A stretch of DNA of 64,000 bases from Liolophura sinensis (lineage: Eukaryota > Mollusca > Polyplacophora > Chitonida > Chitonidae), in NCBI RefSeq assembly GCF_032854445.1, contig NC_088302.1, positions 35,806,812 to 35,870,811 on the forward strand, given 5' to 3'. A program made the translations under genes and the position numbers. Under the pieces are notes generated by a model. The model made no database searches, was not told where the DNA came from, and was given only the letters and a program-made list of their open reading frames with translations. Positions 1-11,480 of this stretch are shown here, one piece after another. How positions within the stretch are numbered: position 1 is the first letter of the stretch; every line of letters starts with the position of its first letter.

Positions 1-190
1 TGTGGTTGTGCCCGTCAGGACGTATAAGATCACCTGTGGTTGTGTACTTCAGGACGCATAAGATCACTTTTGGTTGTGCCTTTCAAGACGTATGAGATCA
101 CTTGTAGCTGTGCACTTCAGGGCGCATAAGATCACCTGTGGCTGTGTACTTTACGACGTATAAGATCATTTGTAGCTGTGTACGATCACG
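1..190. repeat. 34-bp minisatellite, about 5.5 copies
   Basis: Five full units (1-34, 35-68, 69-102, 103-136, 137-170) and a partial one. Each begins like TGTGGTTGTG and ends in ATAAGATCAC. It lies directly upstream of the signal-peptide exon at 253, so it occupies the presumed promoter or 5' UTR of that gene. The array probably continues beyond the left edge. Confidence 0.9.
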
Positions 191-252
191 ATCACAAGCC
201 TGAGGATTCCAGGATCATTTGTGAATACGCTACATATACATACTTGTGCGTC

Positions 253-310
253 ATGGGGCCTAATATCGCTTTATTCATCGGTGTAATACTTCTTTTCCTT
301 GGTATGTCAG
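253..310 (+). CDS. Exon 1 of the CUB membrane protein (signal peptide)
   Basis: ATG at 253 opens a hydrophobic 19-residue leader, ending in phase 1 at a consensus donor GTAAGT. It was chosen as the start because it is the only in-frame Met giving a signal peptide, and it connects in phase to the CUB exon at 817. Confidence 0.8.
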
Positions 311-3266
311 GTAAGTGAATTGACATTTGCTATATGGCTATGTTTTGGAACTTACTATTGAAGATATAACATTTAGATTGCAGTCATGTACGTATGTATG
401 TAATGTATGTAATGTATGTATGTATGTATGTATGTATTTATTTATTTTAGGTTGATTAGAACTCCCTGTTATTTATGTCACTGTACGTGCTTGATGCCAT
501 TGACGTACACTGAAATAATCTAGGTGTGGTAGCAGAAATTCGTGTTGGGCCTAACGTTTGTCAGCCATAATGGATGCTCCACTTCAATAATTACCAAGAC
601 CAATTTTCTTGTATTTATCAAAAATGGCCTAGGGTAAACAGTTTTTATAGCATAGGATGAACAATTAGTCTTCACTGGCACAGGTACAATACGTAGTGGG
701 ACAGACTTTGATGTGTCGAATATTTTTTATGTTTTAAAATTCAACGTATCGGTAAATATACCAGCGGGTTATTCTTAAAGTATATCACTGTTACCTTACT
801 TTTGAAATATTTCTAGCCTCCTCGGAATGTTCGTCCAGTCCCGTTCAACTGATTGCAACATCCAGGAAACAGGTCCTTACCTCACCCGGCTACCCAAACC
901 AATACGACAGGTAGGTCTACACGACCATATGTCGAAGTATACAATGGGTTAATTTAGTGCACTTCACCATTTTTGAAACAGACTTCCACTTTTGAAATAT
1001 ATTCCACTTTTTCAAATTCAGACTAGTTTTGAAATAATCCTGCTGTATAATTTTGAAATAAATCCCACTTTTGAAATAAAAACTGCCGTGACGAACATTG
1101 AAATGAGTTTGCTTAATACTTTTGATTGACAGTTTTCCTATTCCTAAATGGTCGTGTTTTGAGAAAACATTGACTATTTGTGAACATTTTTTTATTTTCA
1201 AAACTGGTATTATGCTTCTTTTTTCAAAATGCTCCATGGAATTATAACAAAGTACATGCAAATGGCTTGTTTCTTTATTTGCTTTTTAGCGGCATGCTGG
1301 TGAATATTTCAACGGCGTTGGGTTTTATTGGGTGGAGTGCCCAAGATAAATCGCCGACATTTCAGATGGCAAGCACCAACGAAATGAAAGCGCCATCTCA
1401 GAAGAGTGATATTTTGAATGATTTATTTATTTTATTTGATTGGTGTTTTACGCCGTACTCAAGAATATTTCACTTATATGACGGCGGCCAGCATTATGGT
1501 GGGAGGAAACTTGGCAGAGCTCGGGGGAAACCCACGACCATTCGCAGGTTGCTGGAAGACCTTCCTATTTTGAATGAGATGGCATTGTGAAAAACGTGCT
1601 ACCAAGTTGAATCCGTCATCTTATCTTAGGTCGCCACATTGGATATATGAACATTAACAATTAAAGCGCAACGGAGACAAATGTACATATTTTCATATCG
1701 ACAGTTTATATACTAACTAGGTACACGATTTGAATACTAATTTCACTCATTCGCAAAATATAATTTGCGCCTTTCTAACATTATTGAAAACTGTTGAGTG
1801 CTTCTCTTTGCATCATTCCGTTCTACTTTCGTATTTTAGATATTTTCTTAGTTCTTTCGTGGCTTCTGTTAGACGACGTTTTGGGAATTTTGCGCTGCGA
1901 TTATGGACCTGGAATCCCAAGCATTTATACATATTAATACATTACTTATAGTTAAAATGGCCTAACTAACAACTGGCATCTCAAACAGACCACTATGTAG
2001 GTTACTTTAATGCAAGTGTGTATGTTCTTTCTTACTATGAGATTTGAAAACCACGAGTAACATATTCGCTGCCGTACGTCATTTCTGAATTAGTTTTTGT
2101 AGCGACTATAGCGCCAATGAATTACATTTCAGAGCCCTGCTTTGTCGATGGATTATTCACGCTGAAGGTGAAGGCGAAGTGGTACGACTAAAGGTCAAGG
2201 ACACTCAGTTGGAACCGAGCACAGGGTGTCGAAGCGACTATGTTCAAATTCACGACGGTATGTACATACATGTACTGAATTGGACTCATAACCTAACCTT
2301 CCAGAATATGCTTACCAAACGCATGTGTATCCAATTTACATACGTGTTCAAATTCATCTGATTACCGTGCCTTCCGGTACATATTCATGTAGCTCACTTC
2401 CCAACTTTATGTACATACTGTCTCAAAGCACAAGATATGTATCACAGGCAGACATTAATTGTAACAAATTTGCACAGGAACATTAATGTGTACACATTGT
2501 GTACCTTTTTGTGTAAATTTTCGCGGGCTACACAAACACGTGTACAAAGCAGTACTCATTTGCTGTTTGAAAGCACGTGCTTACTTCATTGGTGCACGTG
2601 CTTCTTTCCCTTTAAACACACCCGTACTTGTCCACAAATTTCTTTTGACTCATCAATAAGTAAACTGTTGCAAAACCGTGGAACAAACCGCGTGTTCATA
2701 CAGAAGGGTTGTATAAAAGTCCAGTAGGTATACACAACAATATTGCATACGTATTAGATTGCACTTTTCTTATATATCTGATACAATATACCTGATTATA
2801 TACCTGATACAGATACATTTTTCTTTGTGTCCGGATAGTGTTATGACGTGGCTTACAACATATTTCTAATGCCACGTCACTGGAACATAGTGTCTAAAAC
2901 TCCAGGTAGCCCTCGCTTGCTTATTGGAACATCATACCAAATGTTCCAGGGGGTTCTTCGCTAAATTATTGAAATTGAATATAGCAGGAGCCGCTCTAGC
3001 TGGGTTTGTGCTCCCTCCATTAATAAATCTGACCAACCCCACCCTAAGTTATTCTTGAGCAAATCCTTACCAAGTCAATCAATCAATCAATCAATCAACC
3101 GCTTTCACCTGCTATAATTGTTAACGGTTGTGCATTAAGTAGGAACTGTATGGAGTAAAAGTTTGTATGCATGATTAATTCTGTCTTTATAAGAAAAAAT
3201 TAAACAAGACTTCGCTGTCTTTGTAACGTGCGCGTGGAAATGTTTAATGTCTCATTTCAGATGTTT

Positions 3267-3303
<37 letters not shown>

Positions 3304-5147
3304 CTGTTAAACTCAATAACTTCCTACTTTAGAATTTTCATGTTTATGAGAAATCGGAATGTTCGGTGTACATCATCAAGCTCTTGGCAAATTACTGACG
3401 AAAATTCTCCCGTGTGATGTAGACATGCCCATTTCATAAATGGCTATATGCCATCAAATATGTCTGAAAGAGGGTTGATGTTTTAAACTCGTCGATGAGA
3501 ACAAAATATAGTTTGTGGTTTTACTCAGATGTGGACTTTTCTCTTCCAACCGTTTGCCAGGGCCCCACCGGATCTACAAGCCTCTGTACCGATGGTGTGG
3601 CACGCGGAGACCTCCAGTGCTGCTGCCAACTTCACATAACGTGCTAGCCGTTTTTAAAACCAACCTTCGAGATTGCCGGAGGGGATTTGCCCTGGAATAC
3701 TGGTGCGAACGAAAAGGTAAATGATAGATGTTCATTACATTGTGCATTCGCATCGTATCTGCACAGGAACTGCAAGGGAAAACGTTTTTTGTTATTAAAA
3801 ACTTGATATATACAGAGGCATCCTTGGTTGCACATTTCCGCAACGCAATTAGCCCCCTTCGTTTTGAAAACAATCAAATATTTGTCTCCTGTGGTGATTT
3901 TCCATTTCAAAAATTCAATTGTCTAGACAAAACAATTAACGCCTTGAATATATACATCTGTGTGCATTTGCAAAGCGAGAACTGGTTTTAAGAGAAATGC
4001 GTCAGTGCATCTGCTGGGACTTTTTTCAGTATTGGGAAGGTGTCACAAGAACGCAGTATTCATTTAAACCAAAATGACATGGTATAAATTAACACAAAAT
4101 TGTTCGGTTTTAAATTCAAGAAAGGGTTACCTAAGTATAAAGATGTTAAGCAGGTCCATGTATTAGTGGTGGAGCATCGCTACTTCAGTAAAACGCTCCA
4201 CAATGGTAAACGTCACATTTAAGTTCAACATGAGTTGATCAGAAAGCAAAGCAGTCAGTCATAAAATCAACCAGTCGATATATTGGAGAGAGATTCCACA
4301 AATCGCTGAGCAAAGTTAATGGAAGATTGAACATATGCAACGGAATTAGTGGGTTAATCATGCCTTAAACAGTAAAAGTTACAACACATTGATGTATTGT
4401 ATATTCTGATATCCTGTAGACGGTGTGAAGCAGACAAAGATGACGCCGGGCGTTCATCGTGACCTTTTGCTGGTTCTTGTTGGACTGATAAGCTTCACCT
4501 TTCTGGCAGCGACACTGTTCCTGATGGCGAACCGGATTAAAATTGTCTTGGTCTCCTGTAGAGATAACATTTACCGACCGGCAGTGGACCGGACGAGCTC
4601 ACAACCAGGTGCCACAAATACAGAAGACAGGAGCAGTCTACAGTTAACCAGCCCCCTGAGACCCCACATCGATTTTCATGCGGTGGTGAAAATGGCAGAA
4701 AACACCTTAATCCGGGATATGCAATTTGGAGGACAGACGGAAGACAATATCGATGGTGTGAAACAATCAAAGGAAACAGAAAACTCTAAAATTGACAGGA
4801 AAAGAGTGATGTACGTATTCTATCCGCCAAAAGAAGGCGCAAAAAGTCAAGGAAAAATGGGTGATCAAGTTGGCGAGTCGATGAACACACATGTTAGTGT
4901 AGACGACAACGCGAAAATAGACAAGAGTAAGAGACAGTCTTTAACTACGCCAACGGCAGTGACGTCAGGGGATAGACTGGGAAGTACCCAGAGCAGAATG
5001 CGAACGTCACGTGAGCAATCATTATCAACACCAGAGGTGAGAGTGAGTCCAGCGCCTGAAAGAAATATTGTGTGTGACAAGCACGTGTCATCGGTGATCA
5101 AAACAACCGTGTTTTCAACAAAACTTTGCAGATTCGCAAATGATTAA
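253..5147 (+). CDS. Single-CUB-domain type I transmembrane protein, 5 exons
   Basis: Exons 253-310, 817-910, 2133-2257, 3561-3716 and 4420-5147 join with matching phases into 387 codons including TAA. Residues 1-19 (MGPNIALFIGVILLFLGMS) form a signal peptide with donor GTAAGT. A CUB domain spans about 24-142: the four canonical cysteines are C24, C55, C83 and C105, with the motifs SPGYPNQYD, CRSDYVQIHDG, RWCGTRRPP and RGFALEY. Two extra cysteines (C131, C141) may form a third bridge. A hydrophobic helix at about 160-181 (LLLVLVGLISFTFLAATLFL) is followed by a basic stop-transfer and a tail of about 200 residues rich in Ser, Thr and Lys. The tail has two similar sites, RQSLTTP and EQSLSTP, which look phosphorylatable. 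CUB domains usually bind proteins or glycans extracellularly; the ligand is unknown and I recognise no named orthologue. The exon 4 acceptor was chosen at 3561 because an earlier AG at 3530 breaks the frame. Confidence 0.82.
385..450. repeat. TGTA tetranucleotide microsatellite in intron 1
   Basis: About 50 bases of imperfect (TGTA)n followed by TTTA repeats. The rest of intron 1 (311-816) shows nothing else. Confidence 0.85.
1421..1566 (-). mobile_element. SINE family 1, 3' part
   Basis: On the plus strand this reads TTTATTT-rich tail, TTTTACGCCGTACTCAAG, then AGCATTATGGTGGGAGGAAA and GCAGGTTGCTG, so the element lies on the minus strand. The tRNA-like head is missing. It sits in intron 2 of the CUB gene. 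Confidence 0.85.
1625..1935 (+). repeat. Dispersed repeat family A copy
   Basis: Shares the marker blocks 'GGATATATGAACA', 'TTTCACTCA', 'GAAAACTGTTGA' and 'TTAGTTCTTT' with copies near 11.3, 13.3, 17.3, 27, 28.5 and 40 kb. No protein is recognised. Confidence 0.6.
3076..3099. repeat. (CAAT)6 microsatellite
   Basis: Tandem CAAT units in intron 3 of the CUB gene. Confidence 0.9.
3268..3302. repeat. (AT)n microsatellite
   Basis: About 16 uninterrupted AT units in intron 3 of the CUB gene. The rest of this intron (2258-3560) has no other recognisable feature. Confidence 0.9.
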
Positions 5148-5231
5148 AAAAAGTAACAGTTGATTCTCAGGCATTCGTCGGAGATTTGAAAGGAAGATGT
5201 CGAAATATTGAATGAATTATCCGATCTTTTC

Positions 5232-5541
5232 ATTAAATCATAAATTATTATGCCATATTCATATCTACTTCATGGAGAGAAAATATATGTGAAGTTTTTA
5301 TTGTATGAAGCACTTAATTACATGTGGAACGTAGTAAGCCAATATATTTTACGTTTAACAACATTTTAAAGCGCAGGTCGGTTAATCGTGTGTTTCCAGA
5401 ATAACGAAGACATACGAAAAAGATCCGTAAAACTATTATGTGCCTTACGTATCTTGAACACTTTAAAAGCCCGCACTTTCCCCCCGCGTGTATTCTTACT
5501 AACAGTGCATATCATGATTATTGATCGTGGTATATAATAAA
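5232..5541 (+). terminator. Candidate poly(A) signals of the CUB gene
   Basis: ATTAAA at 5232-5237 and AATAAA at 5536-5541 lie 85 and 390 bases after the stop codon at 5147. The AATAAA is followed by T-rich sequence and is the better candidate. The actual cleavage site is not visible. Confidence 0.4.
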
Positions 5542-5666
5542 ATTATTATGTACTGTTTCTTATACAAGTGTTTATACAAGTGTTTATGTTTGAACGCCAA
5601 AATGCAGATTCCTAGCAAAATGACGAACACTTGCATATTTTCACTTGCCTCTTACCTGAATCTGAC

Positions 5667-5870
5667 TTTTGTGTGAATCTGGCTGTCACCCCATTGTGTC
5701 TTTTGTGCGAATCTAGCTGTCGCCCCAATGTGTCGTCCGTGTGAGTCTGACTGTCGCCTCACTGTGTCATATGTGCGAATCTTACTGTTTCTCCAATCTA
5801 TCTTTTGTGCGAATCCGACTGTAGACCGAATCTGTCTTTTGCGGAAATCTCGCAATTGCACTAACCTGTT
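5667..5870. repeat. 34-bp minisatellite, 6 copies
   Basis: Units start at 5667, 5701, 5735, 5769, 5803 and 5837. A typical unit opens TTTTGTGCGAATC, contains CTGTCGCCCC and ends TGTC. It lies just downstream of the CUB gene, and divergence grows toward the right end. Confidence 0.85.
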
Positions 5871-6073
5871 TTTTGTTGTAGTTGATGGTCACACAACTGA
5901 AGTGCAACTCTAGCTGAATTGTGTCGTTATAAGCCTTTATGGTCCGATCCGACTCAATTAACCCTATCTTCCACTCGTCTCGACTGGAATCGGCGCTATT
6001 TGGAGTTCACTCGCATGCCATGGGTGACTGCGACCAACTCTGTACGACCAAATGAGTTAAATCTTAAGTTCGG

Positions 6074-6286
6074 TCACCAATGCGGTCGCTGTGAGTTCAA
6101 GTCCAGCTCATGCTGGCTTCCTCTCCGGCCGTACGTGGGAAGGTCTGTCAGCAACCTGGGGATGGTCGTGGGTTTCCCCCGGGCTCTGCCCGGTTTCCAC
6201 CCCCCATAATGCTGGCCGCCGTCGTATAAGTGAAATATTCTTGAGTACGGCGTAAAACACCAATCAAATAAATAAATAAATAAATA
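6074..6286 (+). mobile_element. SINE family 1, head truncated
   Basis: Starts at the B-box part (CACCAATGCGGTCGCTGTGA), then CTCTCCGGCCGTACGTGGGA, the conserved CGTCGTATAAGTGAAATATT block and an (AAAT)n tail. The gap 5871-6073 shows nothing recognisable. Confidence 0.9.
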
Positions 6287-7184
6287 ACTTAAGTTCGGCA
6301 TACACGAGAGCTTAATATGCGACTCAGCTTAACAGGGCTTTCAGAGTTGGTCCTGTGTATGCGATGTAACCACCCGACTCAGCTGGAGTTGTACTTCAGT
6401 AGCTACGTGTATGCCGCTTCATATGTATTTCCGTCATCTGTATGGAAAAGCAGAATATTGCACCATTATCGGATGCAAGCTACTAAAGCATAGGGCAAAA
6501 AGTAATTCCCTACATTGTCACTAAACACGTACCGCGTTAGTTTTACATTATCGTTTTTCTGTTAGACAAACAATTACGGTCTACAGTCAAAACAGTTAAT
6601 ACGAAATAATACATGTAGTTACTATCAGCCACGCAAAACCAGTAGCAAAAATACTTCCCAGAGATACTGTACACGTTTATTTGTGTTTTGTAAATTTCAT
6701 AAGAATCTGTAGTGAATATAACATTATTGATATCTCACTTGAACGCATATGTTGTGATTGTGAGTAACGTAATCTGTATAACGGTAATTGTAAACGCTTT
6801 GTGTATCCCGCTTGGTGGATAATTTACTGGTAATTAGGAAGGTGGCGGTCTCTGTGACTGGTGCACTATACACAACGCTGGTGAAGTGATCGCGTGCATT
6901 TGCCTCTTAGATTGTGTGGTCCACATATGACCCCACAACAAACCAATGGTCACAGGTTGTAGTCCCTGGACCGGTAAGGAAATGAGATGCGTATATGTAC
7001 ATATAGATAGGTACTGTCGCTGACGGAACCAGGCCATCGCTAGTGTAGTTAGACACGCATCGGCTCCGCGGAGGCTTGGCTTTTAGTTAACGCTGCGCAT
7101 TCACACGGCATATAGACGACTGGACTGGAAGCGTATGACTGTACAAGCTGTGCATAGCTTACCCCGATCGAGAGGCCAGAAAAT

Positions 7185-7200
7185 ATGTCCGTAACAACAG
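7185..7200 (+). CDS. Candidate 16-nt first coding exon (MSVTT, phase 1)
   Basis: An ATG with A at -1 and -3 is followed by TCC GTA ACA ACA G and a perfect donor GTAAGT. The 150 bases upstream are GC-richer than their surroundings (for example GGCTCCGCGGAGGCTTGG), as in a 5' UTR. The exon has the same length and phase as the first coding exon of the CUB-EGF gene at 45031. I could not find a convincing second exon before 22 kb, so this is an orphan candidate only. Confidence 0.3.
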
Positions 7201-7424
7201 GTAAGTAACGTAACGGTGAATACTACAACATCATCTTCATTTCAGGAATGTGGGAGTTTGTTCTGAGTTACTGTTGGATGTTAACACGTCCTTCATATAG
7301 ATACTATGGTAAACTCATATCTTTTGCTGTGAAAGATTGATTACAGTTTACCGTATATTATTACAGATTATTCAGGACAAATGAGATATATCATTTCTTA
7401 ATTAAGGTGTTCTTTTTTCTTGGG

Positions 7425-7546
7425 ACACTCAAAAATTAATTTGTTAATTTTTAACAGAAAGTTTCTTGTCTGAGTGACGCTAGATTCTAGCAACACTCAG
7501 ACAACAGACTTTTTGTTAAAATTAACAGTTTAATTTTTTTGAGTGT
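7425..7546. mobile_element. Fold-back MITE with about 53-bp inverted arms
   Basis: The left arm starts ACACTCAAAAATTA and ends TTGTCTGAGTG (7425-7476). The right arm (7494-7546) is its near-perfect reverse complement, with a 17-bp loop between them. There is no coding capacity. The design fits a non-autonomous DNA transposon; target-site duplications are unclear. Confidence 0.8.
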
Positions 7547-7689
7547 AACGTATGGCTTAAGTGTCATTGCTGTTTTGTATTTAGAGCAATTGTAAATCCG
7601 CAAGCTTTTCTGTTCTAAATGTTGTTATTGATTAGAGTGATTTCGTCAAGTCGAGATGAAAGGTAATGTACTTGTGTATTGGCCTTTGT

Positions 7690-7790
7690 TTGGAGTTACA
7701 TCGTTCTCAAGAATATTATTGTGGGAGGAGAGCTTGTAAAGCCAGGGGGATACCCATGACAATTGCAGGTTACTGGTAGGCCTGGGCCTC
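7690..7790 (-). mobile_element. Degenerate SINE family 1 fragment
   Basis: 'TCTCAAGAATATTATTGTGG' and 'GCAGGTTACTGGTAGG' match the SINE 3' half on the minus strand, with internal deletions. From 7791 to 8738 I see only unique AT-rich sequence. Confidence 0.5.
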
Positions 7791-8738
7791 TAATGAACCG
7801 TAATATTAAATTTATAGAGCCACAACCCATCGCTGTTAGCTTCGAGTGCTAAGCATTAGTACTCATCAGATAACAATTTTTGTCCTAGAGTACATTACTA
7901 AGACCTTGCTAATTTAGTAATTGGTAACTCTATATTCAAACCAGAGATAACTTTTTACGGTAAAATTTTACAACAGTTAAAAAAACATTGTTTTCATTTG
8001 AACCATATAATAGCCCATTATTCAGTTAGGATAATTGGTGATGCGTATAGCAATACATTCTTGAGTATGTGGCCGCCTGTTGTAAACCAAGATAGATGGT
8101 GGATAATGTTACCACTGTAGAGTCTTTAGTATCATTTGTTGGTTAAGAAATGATGATACAGTGGTAAATGGTCAGATTCTGGGGAAACTGATTTGTCTAA
8201 GACCGGGCGGATAACGAATCCTTGCTTGTTGACGTGTTATAATTGTCATTTCTGTGCTGTTGTCGTGCAGCTTGTAACACTAACTTTTGACAAAAATTTT
8301 GGGTCTTGTGATCAATATAAGTGAGACCATTTTAATAAGTTTGGATAAAATGCCTTAAAACCATTGACAGATCGTTTTCTTTTCTGTGAAACAAATTGAC
8401 TAGGGTTTGTGGAGGGTTTCTGATATTGTTGATTTAATGCAGTTGACCAGTGGAATAAATTGGAAAGCCTTGATCTTTTCTCTTTCATAGAATTATGCTG
8501 CAATTGTGGTAAAATTCTGTAGTTGCATCTAGGGCACCTTTCTTGTCCTCCAAGTTGTTTAATAGATGGACGTTTTCATGTTGGTAACAGATTGAAAAAT
8601 GGTCAACCTATACTCCATTGTGAGTCCCCCAAACCGTGAGTTATACTTTGGTATATTTGAAAAGAAAGAAGCTATCTTTTTCTGTGAAGTTGTGACTTGG
8701 GTTCAAACCGGGTGGTTCATTCATTCTCTTGTTTTAAA

Positions 8739-8820
8739 ATAGTATACCTTATTAAAAGAGTATACCACATTAAAAGAGTATACCACATTAAAAGAGTATA
8801 CCACATTAATACAGTATAAG
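8739..8820. repeat. 18-bp tandem repeat, about 4.5 copies
   Basis: Units of ATTAAAAGAGTATACCAC repeat head to tail, with small changes in the outer copies. Confidence 0.9.
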
Positions 8821-9370
8821 AATAGATTATACAACTTGGACCCGAATGGCTTTAAGCGTGAAGTATTCCATATTGTATTTGTACAGCTATTGTTTGGAAG
8901 GAATTTGGTGTAACTGGGTTATTGAAATACGCTTTACCATTGATAACACTTTAGCACCAGTTGACTAAAATAACCACACCAGCCGAGTGGTGGTGTATTA
9001 TGGTCAGTCGTTCTTGGTCATGTTGTCCTTAGCAGGATGGTTACAAAGGCGGCTGGTCAAACAGTACTGACCAGATGACCAACGGTGTGCTTTCACTACA
9101 ACTGAAACTCGAATTGTTCTCCATTTCCCGCTTGGTTACCGCCTTAAAACACGGAGCGAAATAGATTTGGTTCTTCACTAAAACACACCATATACATTGG
9201 AGATGCAATTAGTTAATGTGACGTAGCTGTAAACGGTCAAATGGTTGGGCTATTTTAAGGCTACAGACCAATGTCCATGAAACAGGCATACCATCGGAGG
9301 ATGATACCAGTGATTCTTGTGGGGGTGAATATTGTCTCTACTCTGCATCAGTGTAAAAGGCTACAGCGTT

Positions 9371-9560
9371 ACGTGTAAAACCAGCGCAGCAACGACATTG
9401 AGATAACTGGCAAATGGTATCGGGTAACCAGTGAAATAAGGCAGAAATGACTCAGTTTATCTCAGTTGGGTTTTTATTCTATAACTGTCATGTAAATGCT
9501 TGAATATTAGCAACGTATACATCACCTAGCACCAAAGCAATGCCATGAAAGTTTGGCGTG
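9371..9560 (+). repeat. Dispersed repeat family B copy
   Basis: The blocks 'GTAAAACCAGCGCAGC', 'AACCAGTGAAATA' and 'CATGTAAATGCTTGAATATT' recur near 10.3, 15.6, 34.5, 39.4 and 50.4 kb. It is non-coding and probably a non-autonomous element. 8821-9370 shows nothing else. Confidence 0.6.
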
Positions 9561-9848
9561 GCATAGTTGTCAGGACAGTGTGGCGTTTTGTGCTTCAGTC
9601 TGTCTCGGAGTAGAGCCTACGCGACATTTTTGTTTTAGACAAAGTAATTGTTCAAGCGTGATAGTTGCTAGATTACTAATCTATGTATTCCGCAGCATGG
9701 AATCCTCGATTACTTAATGCATCTTAATGTTGCTGACGATGGCGGCAATATGTAACAATCAATGTAATGAGTGCCCACCGAATAATGTACAGCAGAATTA
9801 TATGATGAAGTCTTTTAGTATCAACTGTGTCAAAACATAAGGTCAGGT

Positions 9849-10113
9849 AAGGTGGCCGCTCCTTATACTTAGACCGAGTGGTTAACGGCATAATGACTCA
9901 GAAGCTTCTCACCAATGCTTTCGCTGTGATTTCTGGCACAGCTTAGACTGGCTTCCTCTCTGGTCGTACCTGGAAAGGTCAGCAACCTACGCATTGCGTG
10001 CGTTTCACCGGGGCTCTGTTCGGTTTCCGCCCACCATAATGCTAACCGTTGTCGTATAAGTGAAATATTCTTGAGTACCGGTACGACGTAAAACACCAAT
10101 AAAATAAACAAAT
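9849..10113 (+). mobile_element. SINE family 1, near full length but divergent
   Basis: Begins GGTGGCCGCTCC, carries CTCACCAATGC and TAAGTGAAATATTCTTGAG, and ends in an AAATAAA-type tail. The head is divergent (A-box-like GAGTGGTTAACGG). Confidence 0.85.
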
Positions 10114-10257
10114 ATTCATCCTGACATTTCCGGTTTAGTTTTGATTTCGATCATAGGGTTTATAAAAAGGACCGATTGGATGAGGACTTGACCGGAGTAA
10201 TATGTATTAATTTGAAAGGAATAGAAAGGAGTTTTACTTATATGGGCTTGTGTCGAT

Positions 10258-10462
10258 ACCAGTGTGATAGCTGGTAAATGGTCACATGTAACTGGTGCCT
10301 CTTGTCAATTTACCTCAGTGAGGGTTTTATTCTAACTGTTCATGAAATGCACAAATAGTAGCAAATTACACGTCCTCTAGCAGAATTAGGTATAAAAAAT
10401 TCAGTGATGTTAATTATAATTTATTACACGTCAATGGTCCAGAACTACTCAAAATTCTGTGT
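10258..10462 (+). repeat. Dispersed repeat family B copy
   Basis: Contains 'CTCTTGTCAATTTACCTCAG' and 'TTAGGTATAAAAAATTCAGT' in the order shared with other family B copies. 10463-11130 holds no recognisable element. Confidence 0.6.
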
Positions 10463-11129
10463 TTTCATCATATTTAACATTCAATAACATTAAAACAATG
10501 CAAAGACATATTGGTATAAAATACACAAATGTGGAGGAAAGTGATCATACAGTAAGTTGCAGACACAATGGAGAGCAGTCATTGTGCTGGTGGGTTATCG
10601 CTGATAGACCTTAACTGTCTAATGATCCGAGATAATGGGAAATCGGTTTGACCCACCACAACATGAAACAGCCTATCTGAAATATCGTATAGAACACAGG
10701 ATACTGGCGAAATAGGACTGCCCCAAAATGTGATAGTGTTATAGCAACACTGTGCATCTAACCAAAATAGTTTATTAACGATATTTGTATCCTGAGAAGA
10801 GAAACGCGAAGCCCGGAAAGACACAAACGCTAAAAACGGCAGGTATGCCGAAAGTGGGTTTTGAGTTCCATCTGTTATGAAGATCAAAGCTGAAGTGTAT
10901 CAGATTGCTCGCTTTTTGGCATTTGTTTTTGACTCTTTGTAAAATATCATGATACAAATCTACGTCACAAGTTAATGATTCAAAAACTAGAGTGTCAAAG
11001 ATACTCCATAAAACGGCTTCACTCTAAGTTTCGAAAACCTTATAATGAGTGTAGACTCTGGTTGGCAAATATGGTCAGAGCGTTCAGGGTCTCCGGCGAC
11101 CTGCCACAGATGTAGCTAATTCCGCTTAA

Positions 11130-11480
11130 CCTTGTCTGGGATTTCATAAGCATTCATGTTTATCACAACAACATTATAGTTTTTTGATCAGTTGCAATCA
11201 AAGCATGACAGACACCTGTATTTTATCCAATTTGTATATTATTTACGGAATGTGTAGAAAATCCACTGCCTATCCCTACATTGAATACTGTTGACTGCTT
11301 CTCTTTTACATGTTACCAGCATTATTTAAAATTTATATATTATTTCTTACATTTTATGTGCGGAAGTGGTGTTTTACGTAAATTGTTTTGGAAATGAGTC
11401 TTGTTATTATCGATTTGGAACGTTCTTTTATACGGTTTACATGTGGTATGCGAATGTCAGACTTGACTCTTGGATTCTGC
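11130..11480 (+). repeat. Dispersed repeat family A copy
   Basis: 'GATCAGTTGCAATCAAAGC', 'TGTTGACTGCTTCTCTTT' and 'GTTTTGGAAATGAGTC' match family A. The right end is followed by an unexplained open stretch (11480-11640) that is not part of the repeat. Confidence 0.55.

Noticed and set aside
1180-1590. 136-codon plus-strand frame
   Set aside because: Its second half is SINE family 1 read on the wrong strand, and it lies inside intron 2 of the CUB gene.
3530-3560. Earlier acceptor (CAG at 3528-3530) for exon 4 of the CUB gene
   Set aside because: It would put the CUB sequence out of frame with exon 3; the CAG ending at 3560 keeps phase 1 and gives a normal DGGPHRIYKPL join.
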